A stretch of 64,000 nt of DNA from Doryteuthis pealeii (taxonomy: Eukaryota > Mollusca > Cephalopoda > Myopsida > Loliginidae): assembly GCA_023376005.1 (NCBI GenBank), contig CM042152.1, forward strand, positions 75,280,473 to 75,344,472. The letters run 5' to 3'. The position numbers were made by a program, and so were the translations under genes. Shown here one piece after another: positions 23,095 through 34,889 of this stretch (its first letter is position 1; each line of letters opens with the position of its first letter). Under the pieces are notes generated by a model. It was not told the origin of the DNA, did not search any database, and saw only the letters and a program-made list of their open reading frames with translations.

Positions 23095-23535
23095 AGTACA
23101 AAATTAAAAAAACGCCCTCCAGGCGATGTAAAAATAGATTTTTGGAACATTGCCTGAGGGGTGGGAGTAAAAAATTCAATGTCAGTGAGTTTGTACCCTA
23201 AGTAAGTAAAATAATCAAATTCATTAAAGGATTAAAAAATAAAACAATATGAAATGTTAACTTTAAATATGTATTAAAATAAAACAAACTATATATTGAT
23301 ATATAATACCAGTCATGTATTTATTAAAACTTGTTTTAAAAAACAATGAGGACTGTCTAATGTTGCATGTTCAAATTTTGAGTGTATTTATTCTATGTTA
23401 TGACGATTTTGGGTAATGTGACGTAAGCAGTGACGTAATTTTTGTTACAGACAAAAACCAGAAGCGAATCTCCATTATTAATAGATATAATGTTAGCAGT
23501 TTTTGTTTTGAACTTTGAAAATCCAAGAAAATTTT
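23095..23535 (+). repeat. Family-F dispersed repeat
   Basis: Runs from cgccctccaggcgatgtaaa to agcgaatctccattattaat. Relatives: 27545-27965 (duplicate), 31075-31735 (+), 51055-51665 (-) and a 3' piece near 7130-7390. Likely a non-autonomous transposon; termini not defined. Confidence 0.55.
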
Positions 23536-23596
23536 TTCTTGACAATAAAAGGTTTGTTTGAGTGTGTTGTACTAAATACTTTTCTAATTGTTTCAG

Positions 23597-23748
23597 CTAA
23601 TGTTCATGATGTTGCATGTGACAAAAGGTACACCATGGGAACCTGCAGACCAAGGAAAAGCCAGAATGCAAACCCAGTGGGAACAAATTGATTATGGTCA
23701 ACAATTCACAGCCACCAAGAAGTTCCTTACCACAGTACCCATTCTCTT
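23597..23748 (+). CDS. ORMDL: ORMDL exon 2 (codons 59-109)
   Basis: Middle coding exon. The tttcag acceptor ends at 23596 and the donor is TT|gtgagt at 23749. In phase 0 it reads [20 protein letters not shown], then [30 protein letters not shown] and a split Leu codon. This gives the end of TM2, the loop with the KGTP and W-E-Q-x-D-Y-G motifs typical of ORMDL (usually GTPFE; here GTPWE), and the start of TM3. All 152 bases are in frame. A damaged near-copy lies at 28052-28199; this copy is the intact one and fits both flanking exons. Confidence 0.96.
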
Positions 23749-23879
23749 GTGAGTCACATTTTTTGGTCACTACTTACAAATAATACAGTCAGATTGCAGA
23801 TTAGTGACTTTCTTTCTCTCTGGGTCTCCCATATTTTTTTTTACAAAGCTTTGTAAATTACTTGGAAATAATTAGTTTC

Positions 23880-24290
23880 TTTTTTTTTTTCTTTCCTTTC
23901 TTTCCTCCTTTTATTCATTTATTTTTTTACTTTTTTTTTCTTTTTTCTTTCCTTTCTTTTTTCTCTCCCTTATTCATTCTTCCCTTCATTTTTTACTTTT
24001 TTTTCTTTTCTTTCTGTTTTCTTTTTTCCCCTCTCTCCTTTATTATTTTACACCCTATATTCCTTTTTTTTTTTTCATTCTTTTTTCTTTTTTCATTCCT
24101 TCTTTTTTCATTCCTTTTTTTTCTTTTGTTTATTTTTTCCTTTCCTCTTTATTCATTCCTCCCTTTATTTTTTCCTTTTTTCTTTTTATTCTTTTTCCTT
24201 CACTTTCCTTTCCTTTGTTTCCTTTCCCTTTTTCATTCTTCCCATTTCTTTTCTTTTTTTTCATTTCTTTTTTCTTCCCATTTCTTTTTA
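23880..24290 (+). repeat. Polypyrimidine tract (segment B)
   Basis: Almost only C/T on the + strand with interspersed attcat. Copy at 30200-30600. Confidence 0.85.
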
Positions 24291-25245
24291 AAAAAAATTT
24301 GTATTTCTTTAATTTTTTGTACTGTCCTAATTTGTTACTCTTTGTCTCCTTCTTTGAAACCTAGCATTCTGATATAAAAAAACCCATCTCTGTGTTCCTC
24401 CTTACTTTGAATTTACCCCCCCCCCTCTGAATAGGAAATAGAAAAAGCTACTTCCATTAATCAGATTCCAATTTATTTTCTTTTCTCTCTCCTTGAAATG
24501 GTTGACCTCTGGTCAATGAGCCAATTCACAAAAGCAATTTAATTCATTTCCTTTTAACCTTTTGTTCGTTTCTTCCGCCCAATTTTTTTTTTTTTTATTC
24601 TCATGATTAAACTTCAGTTTTAATTTCTGATTTTCTAATTGCACAGAATTTTATGTTCAGTGGTTTTATTTTGATATTTTTTTTGTTTTTAATTTTTTTT
24701 TTTTATTATACATCTAAATTTTTCACAATTTATCATTTCTACAAGCTGCCCTCTTGGCAGTGTAAAAAAAAAAAAAAAAAAATTGCCATGCCTTTCATAA
24801 AAAAAAGAATGTAAACAGATCTTTGAAATCTTTTTTTTTTTTTTTTTTTTTAAGACAAAAAATATTTTTGCTGTCAAAATTCAAATAGATATGTTTTCTT
24901 TCTAATAAAACCAATTTTCTGACAGTTTAGGGGGGGGGGGTCAAAACTGTTCTGTTTTGATTGTCTGTCGTAAAACAAAATTTTACGATATGATAATCAA
25001 AACATTTTTTTTTTTCCACTGTATGATAATATATAAATTATCAATTAGAAAAATATGACTATTTCTTGTTAGTAAATAATTTTATCGTAAAACTCTATAC
25101 GTTATATAATTTTAAATATAGATTAAAAATAAAATGAACTATATTTGAATCAATAATACAGGGCATGTATTTATTAAAACTTGTTTTAACAATGTGAACC
25201 GTTTAATGTTATGCACTTAATTTCCGAGTGTATATAATACAGGGT
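23886..25245 (+). repeat. Duplication segment B
   Basis: Polypyrimidine tract (23880-24290) followed by AT-rich DNA and the 5' half of a family-F repeat. Repeated at 30200-31575. Confidence 0.8.
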
Positions 25246-26861
25246 ACTCATGTGATGTCCTTGTATATAGATCAAGCTTTTTTTATATTGAACATCTCTT
25301 TGTGTTTGAGAGAACTAAATAGCTTCTTTTTTTTTTTTTTAATTTTTCATTGTGGTTTCACACCAGTCACAATTTTTCATTGTGGTTTCACCTCTGCAGG
25401 GGGTAATCCCCCACCTCCAGTGGGTGGCAACCTGTAATGCCTGATGATAAGATTGTGGTAATTGATCAATCTGTAATCTGGGTACTATGGGGTCTCCTTT
25501 TTATTTATTTGTATATGTATTTATCAATCCTTACACATTTCTTAAATAGAGTTTAAGAGGATTGAATTCATGTTTTCCTTCTAGACTGGTTGCCTAACCA
25601 AAGTTAAAGAGCTGTCTGCTTTACTATTTACCCATAGCTGGAGGAAGGATAGTTGGATTCATACCTTACCCAAAAAGGATTAGCGCTGTGTGAAATGCTA
25701 CCAGCTTCATTCAGTATTTGAATTCATGTCTATTCTCACAACAATAACCATTACAACCATACACCTCCACATATTTGTATATATGTTTCACATCAGACTT
25801 TTTTCTCTAGACATTTCGTTATTGTCCAAAGGGTACAGCCTCACATAGTACTGACACAGCTACCGCTTGGAAGTATTCTTGCTCTGTCTTATCAAAAAGA
25901 TCAGATTTCCATATGGTCGATAATCTCTTCTATAGCAGTCAATGCCTTTCCTATGCATATGTTGACATTGCTTTCTGTAGAGGAGATATTACTACCTAGG
26001 TATGTGAACTAGTCTACTAATTTTAGAGGCTTACCATCCAGTGTCGTCTGGGGTTGTAGAACACACAACTGCACCTCTGCAGAATAAGACCCCCTACCAC
26101 CCCACCAATGTGGCCATCTGTGATGCTAGAGGACAGAATCTAGGTGGCTGAACAGTCTATGACTTGCAACACTCCAGTGAGTATGATGCTAAACTTCATC
26201 TAGTGGTGAGACTCAATTTCTGGAACTCTGGGAGTGTGGAGTACCCCTTGATTGCCTTTACTCAAGGTCCACTCTGACCTGGAGCAGTAGTACCTGTTAG
26301 GGTCTTAATCATGGGTTAAATAGATAAAAAAATAAGCTTTAAAGAGGTGTTATTTTTATTTTTTTTTTTTTTTTAAATAAGTTTAAAAAAAATGAACACC
26401 CAACAAGAATGAATAACAAACATCTTTGGCATAAAATACCCAACAAGGGTTGACATGCTGTCAAATCCAACCAACTTGACTTATGAGTTTAATTTGTTCC
26501 ACTCTTAACTCAGTTTCTGCATATATCAAATCAACTTTCCCATTGAAATAAAACTGAATGCCATTAATCTGGCATTTTTTGGATAAGAAAAATAGCACTT
26601 TACTGTATAAAAACATAATAAATTGGAATGTAATGAATTATGTGCTGTAATATGTCTAATATTATTTTATAAATGATATTTTTGTTGGCCTAATAAATTT
26701 GGAAACCTAAATGTTTTAGTGAACTTATAAATGTAAGTGTATCTGAAGCTTGCTCATACCTTAAATTTTAGCTCTAAAACACAAAGCAAAAAATTGTCGG
26801 TCAATTGACATATATTAAGGTACACACACACACACACACATATATATATTACATATATATA

Positions 26862-26903
<42 letters not shown>

Positions 26904-28343
26904 TATAATATATATATATAGAAGAGAGAGAGAGCGTATGATTATCACAATCTTGGTGAGTTAGTGGTGGACCAAGATAGTGTGGTATTATTAGAGTGCT
27001 CAATACCAGTAATATATATATATATATATATATAATATATATATATGGTACCTGTAATGTAACTCCCTTTCCTATTTAAAAATCTTATAATTCATTTCTG
27101 AATCATTATTTTTACAAGGAATGAATAAGACACACATAACATAGTTTTATTTAAAATTCTATATAGGCATCAGCATTTGCCTCCAGCCTTTCAAACTGCT
27201 CAGGAATTGCATCAACTGATCTTCCCAGGAACTCTTGTGGATTGGCAGATATAAATTCTTGTATTTGTCCTTTAAGTTCTTCCAAAGTCGTAGAGTAGTC
27301 TTTCTCTGTCAACAACCCTAAAGAAAAAGTCGCAGGGTGTTAAATCAGGATTTCTGGCTGCCACTCATACGGACAAGAAAAATGGTGATTCATGAACCAC
27401 AATAGCAAAACAACAACACAGATATAATTGCCATATATTAAGGAACATACATTAAAGAATTAAGAGATATGTAACTGCATATAAAAGAATTGTGAATAGT
27501 TTAACATTGCAAGTTAATTTTCAATCAACCTGTATGTATATTCTTTTTACTAGTACAAAATTAAAAAAACGCCCTCCAGGCGATGTAAAAATAGATTTTG
27601 GAACATTGCCTGAGGGGTGGAGTAAAAAATTCAATGTCAGTGAGTTTGTACCCTAAGTAAGTAAAATCATCAAATTAATTAAAGGATTAAAAAAATAGAA
27701 TAATTTGAAATGTAAACTTTAAATATGTATTAAAATAAAACAAACTATATATAGATATATAATACCAGTCATGTATTTATTAAAACTTGTTTTAAAAAAC
27801 AATGAGGACTGTCTAATGTTGCATGTTCAAATTTTGAGTGTATTTATTCTATGTTATGATGATTTTGGGTAATGTGACGTAAGCAGTGACGTAATTTTTG
27901 TTACAGACAAAAACCGGAAGCGAATCTCCATTATTAATAGATATAATGTTAGCAGTTTTTGTTTTTAACTTTGAAAATCAAGAAAATTTTTTCTTGACAA
28001 TAAAAGGTTTGTTTGAGTGTGTTGTACTAAATCATTTTCTAATTGTTTCAGCTAATGTTCATGATGTTGCATGTGACAAAAGGTACACCATGGGAACTGC
28101 AGACCAAGGAAAACCAGAATGCAAACCCAGTGGAACAAATTGATTATGGTCAACAATTCACAGCACCAAGAAGTTCCTTACCACAGTACCCATTCTCTTG
28201 TGAGTCAGATTTTTGGTCACTACTTACAAATAATACAGTCAGATTGCAGATTAGTGACTTTCTTCTCTCTGGGTCTCCATATTTTTTTTTACAAAGCTTT
28301 GTAAATTACTTAGAAATAATTAGTTCTTTTTTTTTTTCTTTCC
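25246..28343 (+). repeat. Duplication segment A' (low-quality copy of A)
   Basis: Copies 20838-23885, including the SINE, the 555-bp retroposon, CA/TA tracts, mariner remnant and exon 2. Dropped bases in short homopolymers are frequent. It starts abruptly after a family-F repeat broken at about 25245 and stops at the n at 28344. Confidence 0.85.
28052..28199 (+). pseudogene. Second, frameshifted copy of ORMDL exon 2 (probable assembly duplicate)
   Basis: Nearly identical to 23597-23748 with the same acceptor (tttcag) and donor (gtgagt), but it lacks four single bases: one C in the GAACCTG stretch, one G in AAAGCC, one G in TGGGAA and one C in GCCACC. The four losses shift the frame repeatedly. 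It sits in a 3.1-kb low-quality copy that ends at the only n in the window (28344). Read as an uncorrected sequencing copy of the same exon rather than an alternative exon. A true tandem exon duplication that later decayed cannot be fully excluded. Confidence 0.85.
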
Positions 28344-29349
28344 NAATATTAATACAGGTTGTTCTTTATTCTATGTATTAATGATTTTGACTATAAATTA
28401 AATACTCATTGATAAACTTATGCAATTCATAAGGGTTTTGTGATGTAAGCAGTGAGGTAGTTTCAGTTACAAAACGACAGATCTGAATCTCATATAATAG
28501 AAACTTTAGCTTGATAACTTTAAAGAATTTTATGCATGATTAAAAATTCCTATCTCAATGGAGACAAGAGTTAATGTTTCTTCTTTGAGACTTTTTTTTC
28601 CCTGATGCATTGGGGATATTAAGATTTTAGATGAATCGAAAAAGAGGCACAAACATGAGGGTAATCCCAAAAGTAAGGTTGGGTGACTACTTAAGCAACA
28701 GCAGGTACTGTAAGCACCAGAGTCCTTTGTCTATCAAAAATGTCTTGATTCAGCATTAAATGTCCCAAAAGGGTTGCTAGGCCGTAAACAAAGAAATAAT
28801 CAAAAGTAAGGCCTCCAAAGTGCTGGAGACACATGGAAACTTTGTGCAGCTATTGGCAACACTGTTTGTTTGTTTATGCATGCATCTGCTCCTGCCGTGC
28901 CATGTTGCCACCTCAGTCTTGGATTGGCTGTCGTTTTTGATTGCTCCTCATTGACACTACTACCAAATGTGAAGTTGGTGCAGTTATTTGGTTTTTAATG
29001 CAAAAGACATTGAACCAAATGAAATTCATCAGTTAATGAAAGTGTATGGCGAGTCTGCATGGATGTCAAAAAACGTCCACAAGTTGTGTAAGGAGTTTGC
29101 AACGATGACGAGGTTCAATGCTACTTCAATAGATGGTATCACATGGGTATACAAAAACTGACCTCGCCTACAAAAATGCATTGGCCAAAATGGTGATTAT
29201 GTAGAAAAATAATACATGTTCAAGCTTTAAAATGATGTAAGCATCATTGACAATAAACAACATTTTCTAGATATTTTGGAGACCTTACCTTTGGGATTAT
29301 ACTTGTATATAAACCGAACTGCATAGAAGTTTTTTAATTTTTTTAATAT

Positions 29350-29560
29350 TTCTCTGAATGTTTGAGATGAGGCTTGAAGATTAGTATTATCTGCGTTATT
29401 TGGACTATTGTCCCCATCTTCATTGTTATTTGTACACGTTTCAGCCGATATACCTCCGATATACTCAAGAAATACCTGAAGAAGGCCGAGGGATATCGGC
29501 TGAAACGTTGTACAAATAACAATGAAGATGGGGACAATAGTCCGAATAACGCAGATAATA
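29350..29560 (+). mobile_element. Hairpin element, duplicate copy
   Basis: Second copy of the hairpin element at 32600-32815; carries ctgaagaaggccgagggat between inverted arms. Confidence 0.7.
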
Positions 29561-29745
29561 CTATTTTTTTTTCTCTCACTTTATCTTTTTTTTTTTCTTT
29601 TCTTTCTTTCTTTCTTTTAATCATTTTTTTTCTTTTTCTTTCTTCTTCTTTCTTTTTTTCTTCTCTTTCTTTTTTCTTTCTTTCTTTCTTTTTCTTTTTT
29701 TTCTTTCTTTTCTCTTTCTTTTTTTTCTTTCTTTGCTTCTGTTAC
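29560..29745 (+). repeat. Polypyrimidine tract (segment C)
   Basis: TTTC-type repeats; longer in C' (32815-33225). Confidence 0.85.
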
Positions 29746-30199
29746 TCAAGAGAAAAAAAGGGGAACAATCTATTCAATTGCAAAGTCATATTATTCTATT
29801 ATCAGAAATTCTTTGACAAGGGAGGTAATCCACTAACCAGAATTCAAAATATCATCAGGAAAATTAAATTGTCTTATGTTCAGATATTTATATGAATAGA
29901 AGTGAAATCAAAATTGCAGCAAGGTTCCAGGTTTGATATAAACCCTTACTAACTCTGTGCATTAGTTAGCGCGAGCGTCTCCATCTGTGCCACGTGTAAA
30001 GTGAGGAGCTGAATGGTAGGTGTGGGTTATCCACTCAGACTATCAAAAACAATCTTCCCTGGTCAGCTCTAGTGAAAAAGGTATAGTAGAACTCTTCCAA
30101 CTGTCCTTATAACTAAATTCAGTTTTAATAGAATTAAGTTGTTTTAAGGTAAGTAAGTTGGTGAAATGACCTATCAGCCAGATAGTGAGTTGGGTATCT

Positions 30200-30600
30200 C
30201 TCTCTTTTTCTTTCCTCCTTTATTCATTTTATTTTTTAACTTTTTTTTTTTTTTTTTTTCTTTCCTTTTTTTCTTTCTCTCCCTTATTCATTCTTCCCTT
30301 CAATTTTTTACTTTTTTTTTTTTCTTTCTGTTTTCTTTTTTCCCCTCTCTCCTTTATTATTTTTACACCCTATATTCCTTTTTTTTATTTTTTCATTCCT
30401 TTTTTCTTTTTTCATTCTTCTTTTTTTTCTTTTGTTTATTTTTTCCTTTCCTCTTTATTCATTCTCCCTTTTATTTTTTCTTTTTCTTTTTATTCTTTTT
30501 CCTTCACTTTCCTTTCCTTTGTTTTCCTTTCCCTTTTTCATTTCTTCCCATTTCTTTTCTTTTTTTCATTTCTTTTTTTCTTCCCATTTCTTTTTTAAAA
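30200..30600 (+). repeat. Polypyrimidine tract (segment B')
   Basis: Counterpart of 23880-24290. Confidence 0.85.
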
Positions 30601-31575
30601 AATTTTTTATTTCTTTAATTTTTTGTACTGTCCTAATTTGTTACTCTTTGTCTCCTTCTTTGAAACCTAGCATTCTGATAAAAAAGACACAAAGGAAAAA
30701 AGCCCATCTCAGTGTTCCTCCTTACTTTGAATTTACCCCCCCCCTCTGAATAGGAAATAGAAAAAGCTACTTCCATTAATCAGATTCCAATTTATTTTCT
30801 TTTTCTCTCTCCTTGAAATGGTTGACCTCTGGTCAATGAGCCAATTCACAAAAGCAATTTAATTCATTTCCTTTTAACCTTTTGCTTGTTTCTTCCGCCC
30901 TACTTCTTTTTTTTTATTTATTCTCATGATTAAACTTCAGTTTTAATTTCTGATTTTCTAATTGCACAGAATTTTATGTTCAGTGGTTTTTATTTTGATA
31001 TTTTTTTTGTTTTTAAATTTTTTTTTTTTATTATACATCTAAATTTTTCACAATTTATCATTTCTACAAGCTGCCCTCTTGGCAGTGTAAAAAAAAAAAA
31101 AAAAATTTGCCATGCCATTTCATAAAAAAAAGAATGTAAACAGATCTTTGAAATCTTTTTTTTTTTTTTTTTTTAATAAGACATAAAAAATAGTTTTGCT
31201 GTCAAAATTCAAATAGATATGTTTTCTTTCTAATAAAACCAATTTTCTGACAGTTTAGGGGGAGGGGGTAAAAACTGTTCTGTTTTGATTGTCTGTCGTA
31301 AAACAAAATTTTACGATAGATGATAATCAAAACATTTTTTTTTTTCCACTGTATGATAATATATAAATTATCAATTAGAAAAATATGACTATTTTCTGTT
31401 AGTAAATAATTTATCGTAAAACTCTATACTTATATAATTTTAAATATAGATTAAAAATAAAATGAACTATATTTGAATCAATAATATACAGGGCATGTAT
31501 TTATTAAAACTTGTTTTAACAATGTGAACCGTTTTAATGTTATGCACTTAATTTCCGAGTGTATATAATACAGGG
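30200..31575 (+). repeat. Duplication segment B'
   Basis: Second copy of 23886-25245. Unlike B it runs without a break into the other half of the family-F repeat at 31576, so B'-C' is probably the true order. Confidence 0.8.
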
Positions 31576-31735
31576 TTGTTCTTTATTCTATGTATTAATG
31601 ATTTTGACTATAAATTAAATACTCATTGATAAACTTATGCAATTCATAAGGGTTTTGTGATGTAAGCAGTGAGGTAGTTTCAGTTACAAACACAGATACT
31701 GAATCTCTATTATAATAAGAAACTTTAGCTTGATA
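31075..31735 (+). repeat. Family-F repeat spanning the B'/C' junction
   Basis: From ctgccctcttggcagtgtaa to ctgaatctctattataataa without interruption. Continuous here but broken at 25245, supporting B'-C' as the natural order. Confidence 0.6.
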
Positions 31736-31892
31736 AATAACTTTAAAGAATTTTATGCATGATCAACAATTCCTATCTCAACTGATCTCAATGGAGACAA
31801 GAGTTAATGTTTCTTCTTTGAGACTTTTTTTCCCCTGATGCATTGGGGATATTAAGATTTTCAGATGAATCGAAAAAGGAGGCACAAACATG

Positions 31893-32553
31893 AGGGTAAT
31901 CCCAAAAGTAAGGTTGGGTGACTACTTAAGCAACAGCAGGTACTGTAAGCAACCAGAGTCCTTTGTCTATCAAAAATGTCTTGATTCAGCATTAAATGTC
32001 CCAAAAAGGGTTGCTAGGCCGTAAAACAAAGAAATAATCAAAAGTAAGGCCTCCAAAGTGCTGGAGACACATGGAAACTTTGTGCAGCTATTGGCAACAC
32101 TGTTGTGTTTGTTATGCATGCATCTGCTCCTGCACGTGCCATGTTTGCCACACTCAGTCTTGGATTTGGCTGTCGTTTGATTGCTCCTCATTGACACTAC
32201 TACCAAATGTGAAGTTGGTGCAGTTATTTGGTTTTTTGAATGCAAAAGACATTGAACCAAATGAAATTCATCAGTTAATGAAAGTGTATGGCGAAGTCCT
32301 GCATGGATGTCAAAAACGTCCACAAGTTGTGTAAGGAGTTTTGCAACGATGACGAGGTTCAATGCTACTTCAATAGTATGGTATCACATGGGTATACAAA
32401 ACTGCAACCTCGCCTACAAAAATGCATTGGCCAAAAATGGTGATTATGTAGAAAAATAAATACATGTTCAAGCTTTTAAAATGATGTAAGCATCATTGAC
32501 AATAAACAACATTTTCTAGATATTTTGGAGACCTACCTTTGGGATTATACTTG
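31893..32553 (+). mobile_element. Internally deleted mariner element with SINE-tail insertion
   Basis: Terminal inverted repeats agggtaatcccaaaagtaag (left) and cctacctttgggattatact (right). Inside, NAKDIEPNEIHQLMKVYGE is the N-terminal helix-turn-helix of a mariner-type transposase. After frameshifts and loss of the catalytic region it ends WYHMGIQNCNLAYKNALAKN then GDYVEK, stop at 32457-32459, the usual mariner C-terminus. A 126-bp retroposon piece is inserted at 31914-32039. A lower-quality copy is at about 28650-29300. Confidence 0.75.
31914..32039 (+). mobile_element. 126-bp retroposon fragment with perfect 10-bp TSD
   Basis: Flanked by AAAAGTAAGG at 31904-31913 and 32040-32049. Its 3' end is the shared tail cattaaatgtcccaaaaagg ... 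ggccgtaaaacaaag. 5'-truncated, as expected for target-primed reverse transcription. Confidence 0.75.
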
Positions 32554-32599
32554 TAATATAAACCTGAACTGCATAGAAGTTTTTTTATTTTTTTAAATA

Positions 32600-32815
32600 T
32601 TTCTTCTGAATGTTTGAGATGAGGCTTGAAGATTAGTATTATCTGCGTTATTTGGACTATTGTCCCCATCTTCATTGTTATTTGTACAACGTTTCAGCCG
32701 ATATCCTCCGATATACTCAAGAAATACCTGAAGAAGGCCGGAGGGTATATCGGCTGAAACGTTGTACAATAACAATGAAGATGGGGACAATAGTCCGAAT
32801 AACGCAGATAATACT
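32600..32815 (+). mobile_element. Hairpin element (CGTTTCGGCC family) in ORMDL intron 2
   Basis: Arms attatctgcgttatttggac ... gtacaacgtttcagccgata face their inverse around a ~45-bp loop. The one-sided tail (ttgagatgaggcttgaagat) is at the left. Confidence 0.75.
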
Positions 32816-33225
32816 ATTTTTTTTTTCTCTCACTTTATTCTTTTTTTTTTTCTTTTCTTCTTCTTTCTTTCTTTAATCATTCTTTCTTTTTTTCTTTTTT
32901 CTTCTCTTCTTTTTTCTTTCTTCTTTTTCTTTTTTTCTTTCTTTCTTTCTTTCTTTTTTTTCTTTTCCTTCTGTCCTTTTTCTTTTCTTTTTCTTTCTTT
33001 CTTTTTTTTCTTTCTTTCTCTGTCTTTTTTTCTTTCTTTCTTCTCTTTCTTTTTTTCTTCTTTTCTTCTCTTTCTTTTTCTTTCTTTCTCTTTCTTTTTT
33101 CTTTCTTTCTTTCTTTTTTCTTTCTTTCTTTCTTTTTTTCTTTTTTTTCTTTCTTCTTCTCTTTCTTTCTTCTTCTTTCTTTCTTCTCTTTCTTTCTTCT
33201 CTTTCTTTCTTCTTTCTTTTGGCTT
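32815..33225 (+). repeat. Polypyrimidine tract (segment C')
   Basis: About 410 bp of TTTC/TTC repeats with hardly any purine. Confidence 0.9.
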
Positions 33226-33429
33226 CTGTTACTCAAAAGAAAAAAAGGGGAACATCTATTCAATTCAAAAGTCATATTATTCTATTATCAGAAATTCTTT
33301 GACAAGGGAGGTAATCCCACTAACCAGATTCAAAATATCATCAGGAAAATTAAATTGTCTTATGTTCAAATATTTGAATGAATAGAAGTGAAAAACCAAA
33401 AATTACAGCAAGGTTCCAGGTTTCATATA

Positions 33430-33830
33430 AACCCTCACTAACTCGTGCATTAGTAGCGCAGCGTCCATCTGTGCAGTAAAGTGAGGAGCTGATGGTAGGT
33501 GTGGTATTCCACCTCAGACTCAAAAACAATCTCCCTGGTCTAGCTCTAGTGAAAAAGGAATAGACCCTCCAACTGTCCTTACTACTAAATTCAGTTTAAT
33601 AGAATTAAGTTGTTTTAAGGTAAGTAAAGTTGGTGAAATGACCTATCAGCCAGATAGTGAGGGAGTCTATCCCCTTTTCGCTATTGCTAGACTGGGGAGA
33701 TTGTTTTTTTTGCTGAGGTTGTGTACCACTTTAACACCCAAGCTGTGCTGCTCATGCACAGTGGTATTGAACTCAGAACCTTGTGATTCCTAGGCATAGG
33801 CTCTACCAACTGAGCTAAACTGGCCTTTAG
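33430..33830. mobile_element. Two SINE-A pieces in opposite orientation
   Basis: Plus-strand body at 33430-33570 (gcagtaaagtgaggagctga) and minus-strand near-complete copy at 33615-33830, whose head reads ccagtttagctcagttggta on the minus strand. Confidence 0.65.
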
Positions 33831-34149
33831 CTCACAAATTAAGTGAAGGCCAAATTGGGGTGTTGCAGGGCATGGACTTTAACCATCAGGATTCTGTACT
33901 TAAGTATGAGATAGGAATATGTGAAACCATATAACTGTGTTGTAAATAAAAAAAAAAGAATACTGTTTACAATATGGTGTAATTTTAGAATTATACAAAA
34001 TTTTTAAAAATCCAATTCATATATAAAAGTTATATTTCTTTAAATTGGGCTTGCTGATTTTTTGAACAAATGACCCTGTGATAAAGGGATATTTCTGTGT
34101 AATGATGTTTCATGAAGTTAGTTTTCTGGCAAGGATCATTCTGTATTAT

Positions 34150-34388
34150 TTGTCTGAATTTTTGAGATGAGGCTTGATAATTTGTATTAATTGGATTTTT
34201 CTAACTATTGTCCTCATCTTTGTAATATGAACGTTTACCCTCATCAATTGAATAAAGGGTTCAATTCGAAGTTCCATGTAGGCTCCCAATTACAACCAAA
34301 ACCTAAAGAAGGCCAAAGGACACATCAGCCAAAAAGGCTCAATAATGATGAGGACAATAGTCAAAAAAATCCTAATAATAAAAATTCA
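34150..34388 (-). mobile_element. Hairpin element with 7-bp TSD
   Basis: Flanked by GTATTAT (34143-34149, 34389-34395). The tail at the left (tgtctgaatttttgagatga) sets the orientation. Arms partly decayed (ctattgtcctcatcttt / aatgatgaggacaatag). Confidence 0.6.
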
Positions 34389-34469
34389 GTATTATGATTG
34401 CCTCGCTTTCTCTTTTATAGATGATGAATAAAATTTTTAATTGTTGACTTTTTAAATTAAAAAATTTTT

Positions 34470-34889
34470 TTATCCGTGTTGTATTCATGCCACTTGTTTT
34501 CTATTCCGTGTGTATTCATCCACTTGTTTTCTATTCCTTGTTTTTCTATTCCGTGTTGTATTCATCCACTTGTTTTCTATTCATCCACTGTTTTCTATTC
34601 CTGTTGTATTTCATCCACTTGTTCTATTCCTTGTTCATCCACTTGTTTCTATTCCGTGTTGTATTCATCACTTGTTTTCTATTCCGTTTTTGTATTCATC
34701 CACTTGTTTTTCATATTCCGTGTTGTATTCATCCACTTGTTTTCTATTCCGTGTTGTATTCATCCACTTGTTTTCTATTCCGTGTTGTATTCATCCACTT
34801 GTTTCTATTGTTTTTCTATGTCCGTGTTGTATTCATCCACTTGTTTTCTATTCCGTGTTGTTGTATTCATCCACTTTTTTTCTATTCCA
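34470..34889 (+). repeat. 31-bp minisatellite abutting the exon 3 acceptor
   Basis: About 13 units of ttctattccgtgttgtattc plus atccacttgtt, with frequent truncated variants. The last partial unit, ttctattccag, is the splice acceptor of ORMDL exon 3. Confidence 0.9.

Larger units (their letters stand above)
20586..23596 (+). other. ORMDL intron 1
   Basis: GT-AG intron of 3.0 kb. It contains TA microsatellites, a T-rich stretch, a SINE-B copy (21143-21365, minus), a ~555-bp retroposon copy (21640-22075), CA/TA repeats (22380-22490), a mariner transposase remnant (22700-22930, minus) and a family-F repeat (23095-23535). No regulatory element is recognisable. Confidence 0.8.
20838..23885 (+). 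repeat. Duplication segment A (good-quality copy)
   Basis: Covers most of intron 1, exon 2 and the start of intron 2. Repeated almost base for base at 25246-28343 with many single-base losses in the second copy. This copy carries the intact ORMDL exon 2. Confidence 0.85.
28345..30190 (+). repeat. Duplication segment C (low-quality copy)
   Basis: Contains the family-F 3' end, a deleted mariner, a hairpin element, a polypyrimidine tract and a SINE-A piece. Repeated at 31576-33665 in better shape; this copy has many small deletions relative to C'. Confidence 0.8.
31576..33665 (+). repeat. Duplication segment C' (better copy)
   Basis: Same contents as 28345-30190. Continues naturally into the minus-strand SINE-A at 33615-33830 and on towards exon 3. 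Confidence 0.8.

Noticed and set aside
28043..28381. Second ORMDL gene or alternative exon
   Set aside because: Four frame-breaking single-base losses and its place beside an n in a low-quality duplicate; no further exons of a second gene.
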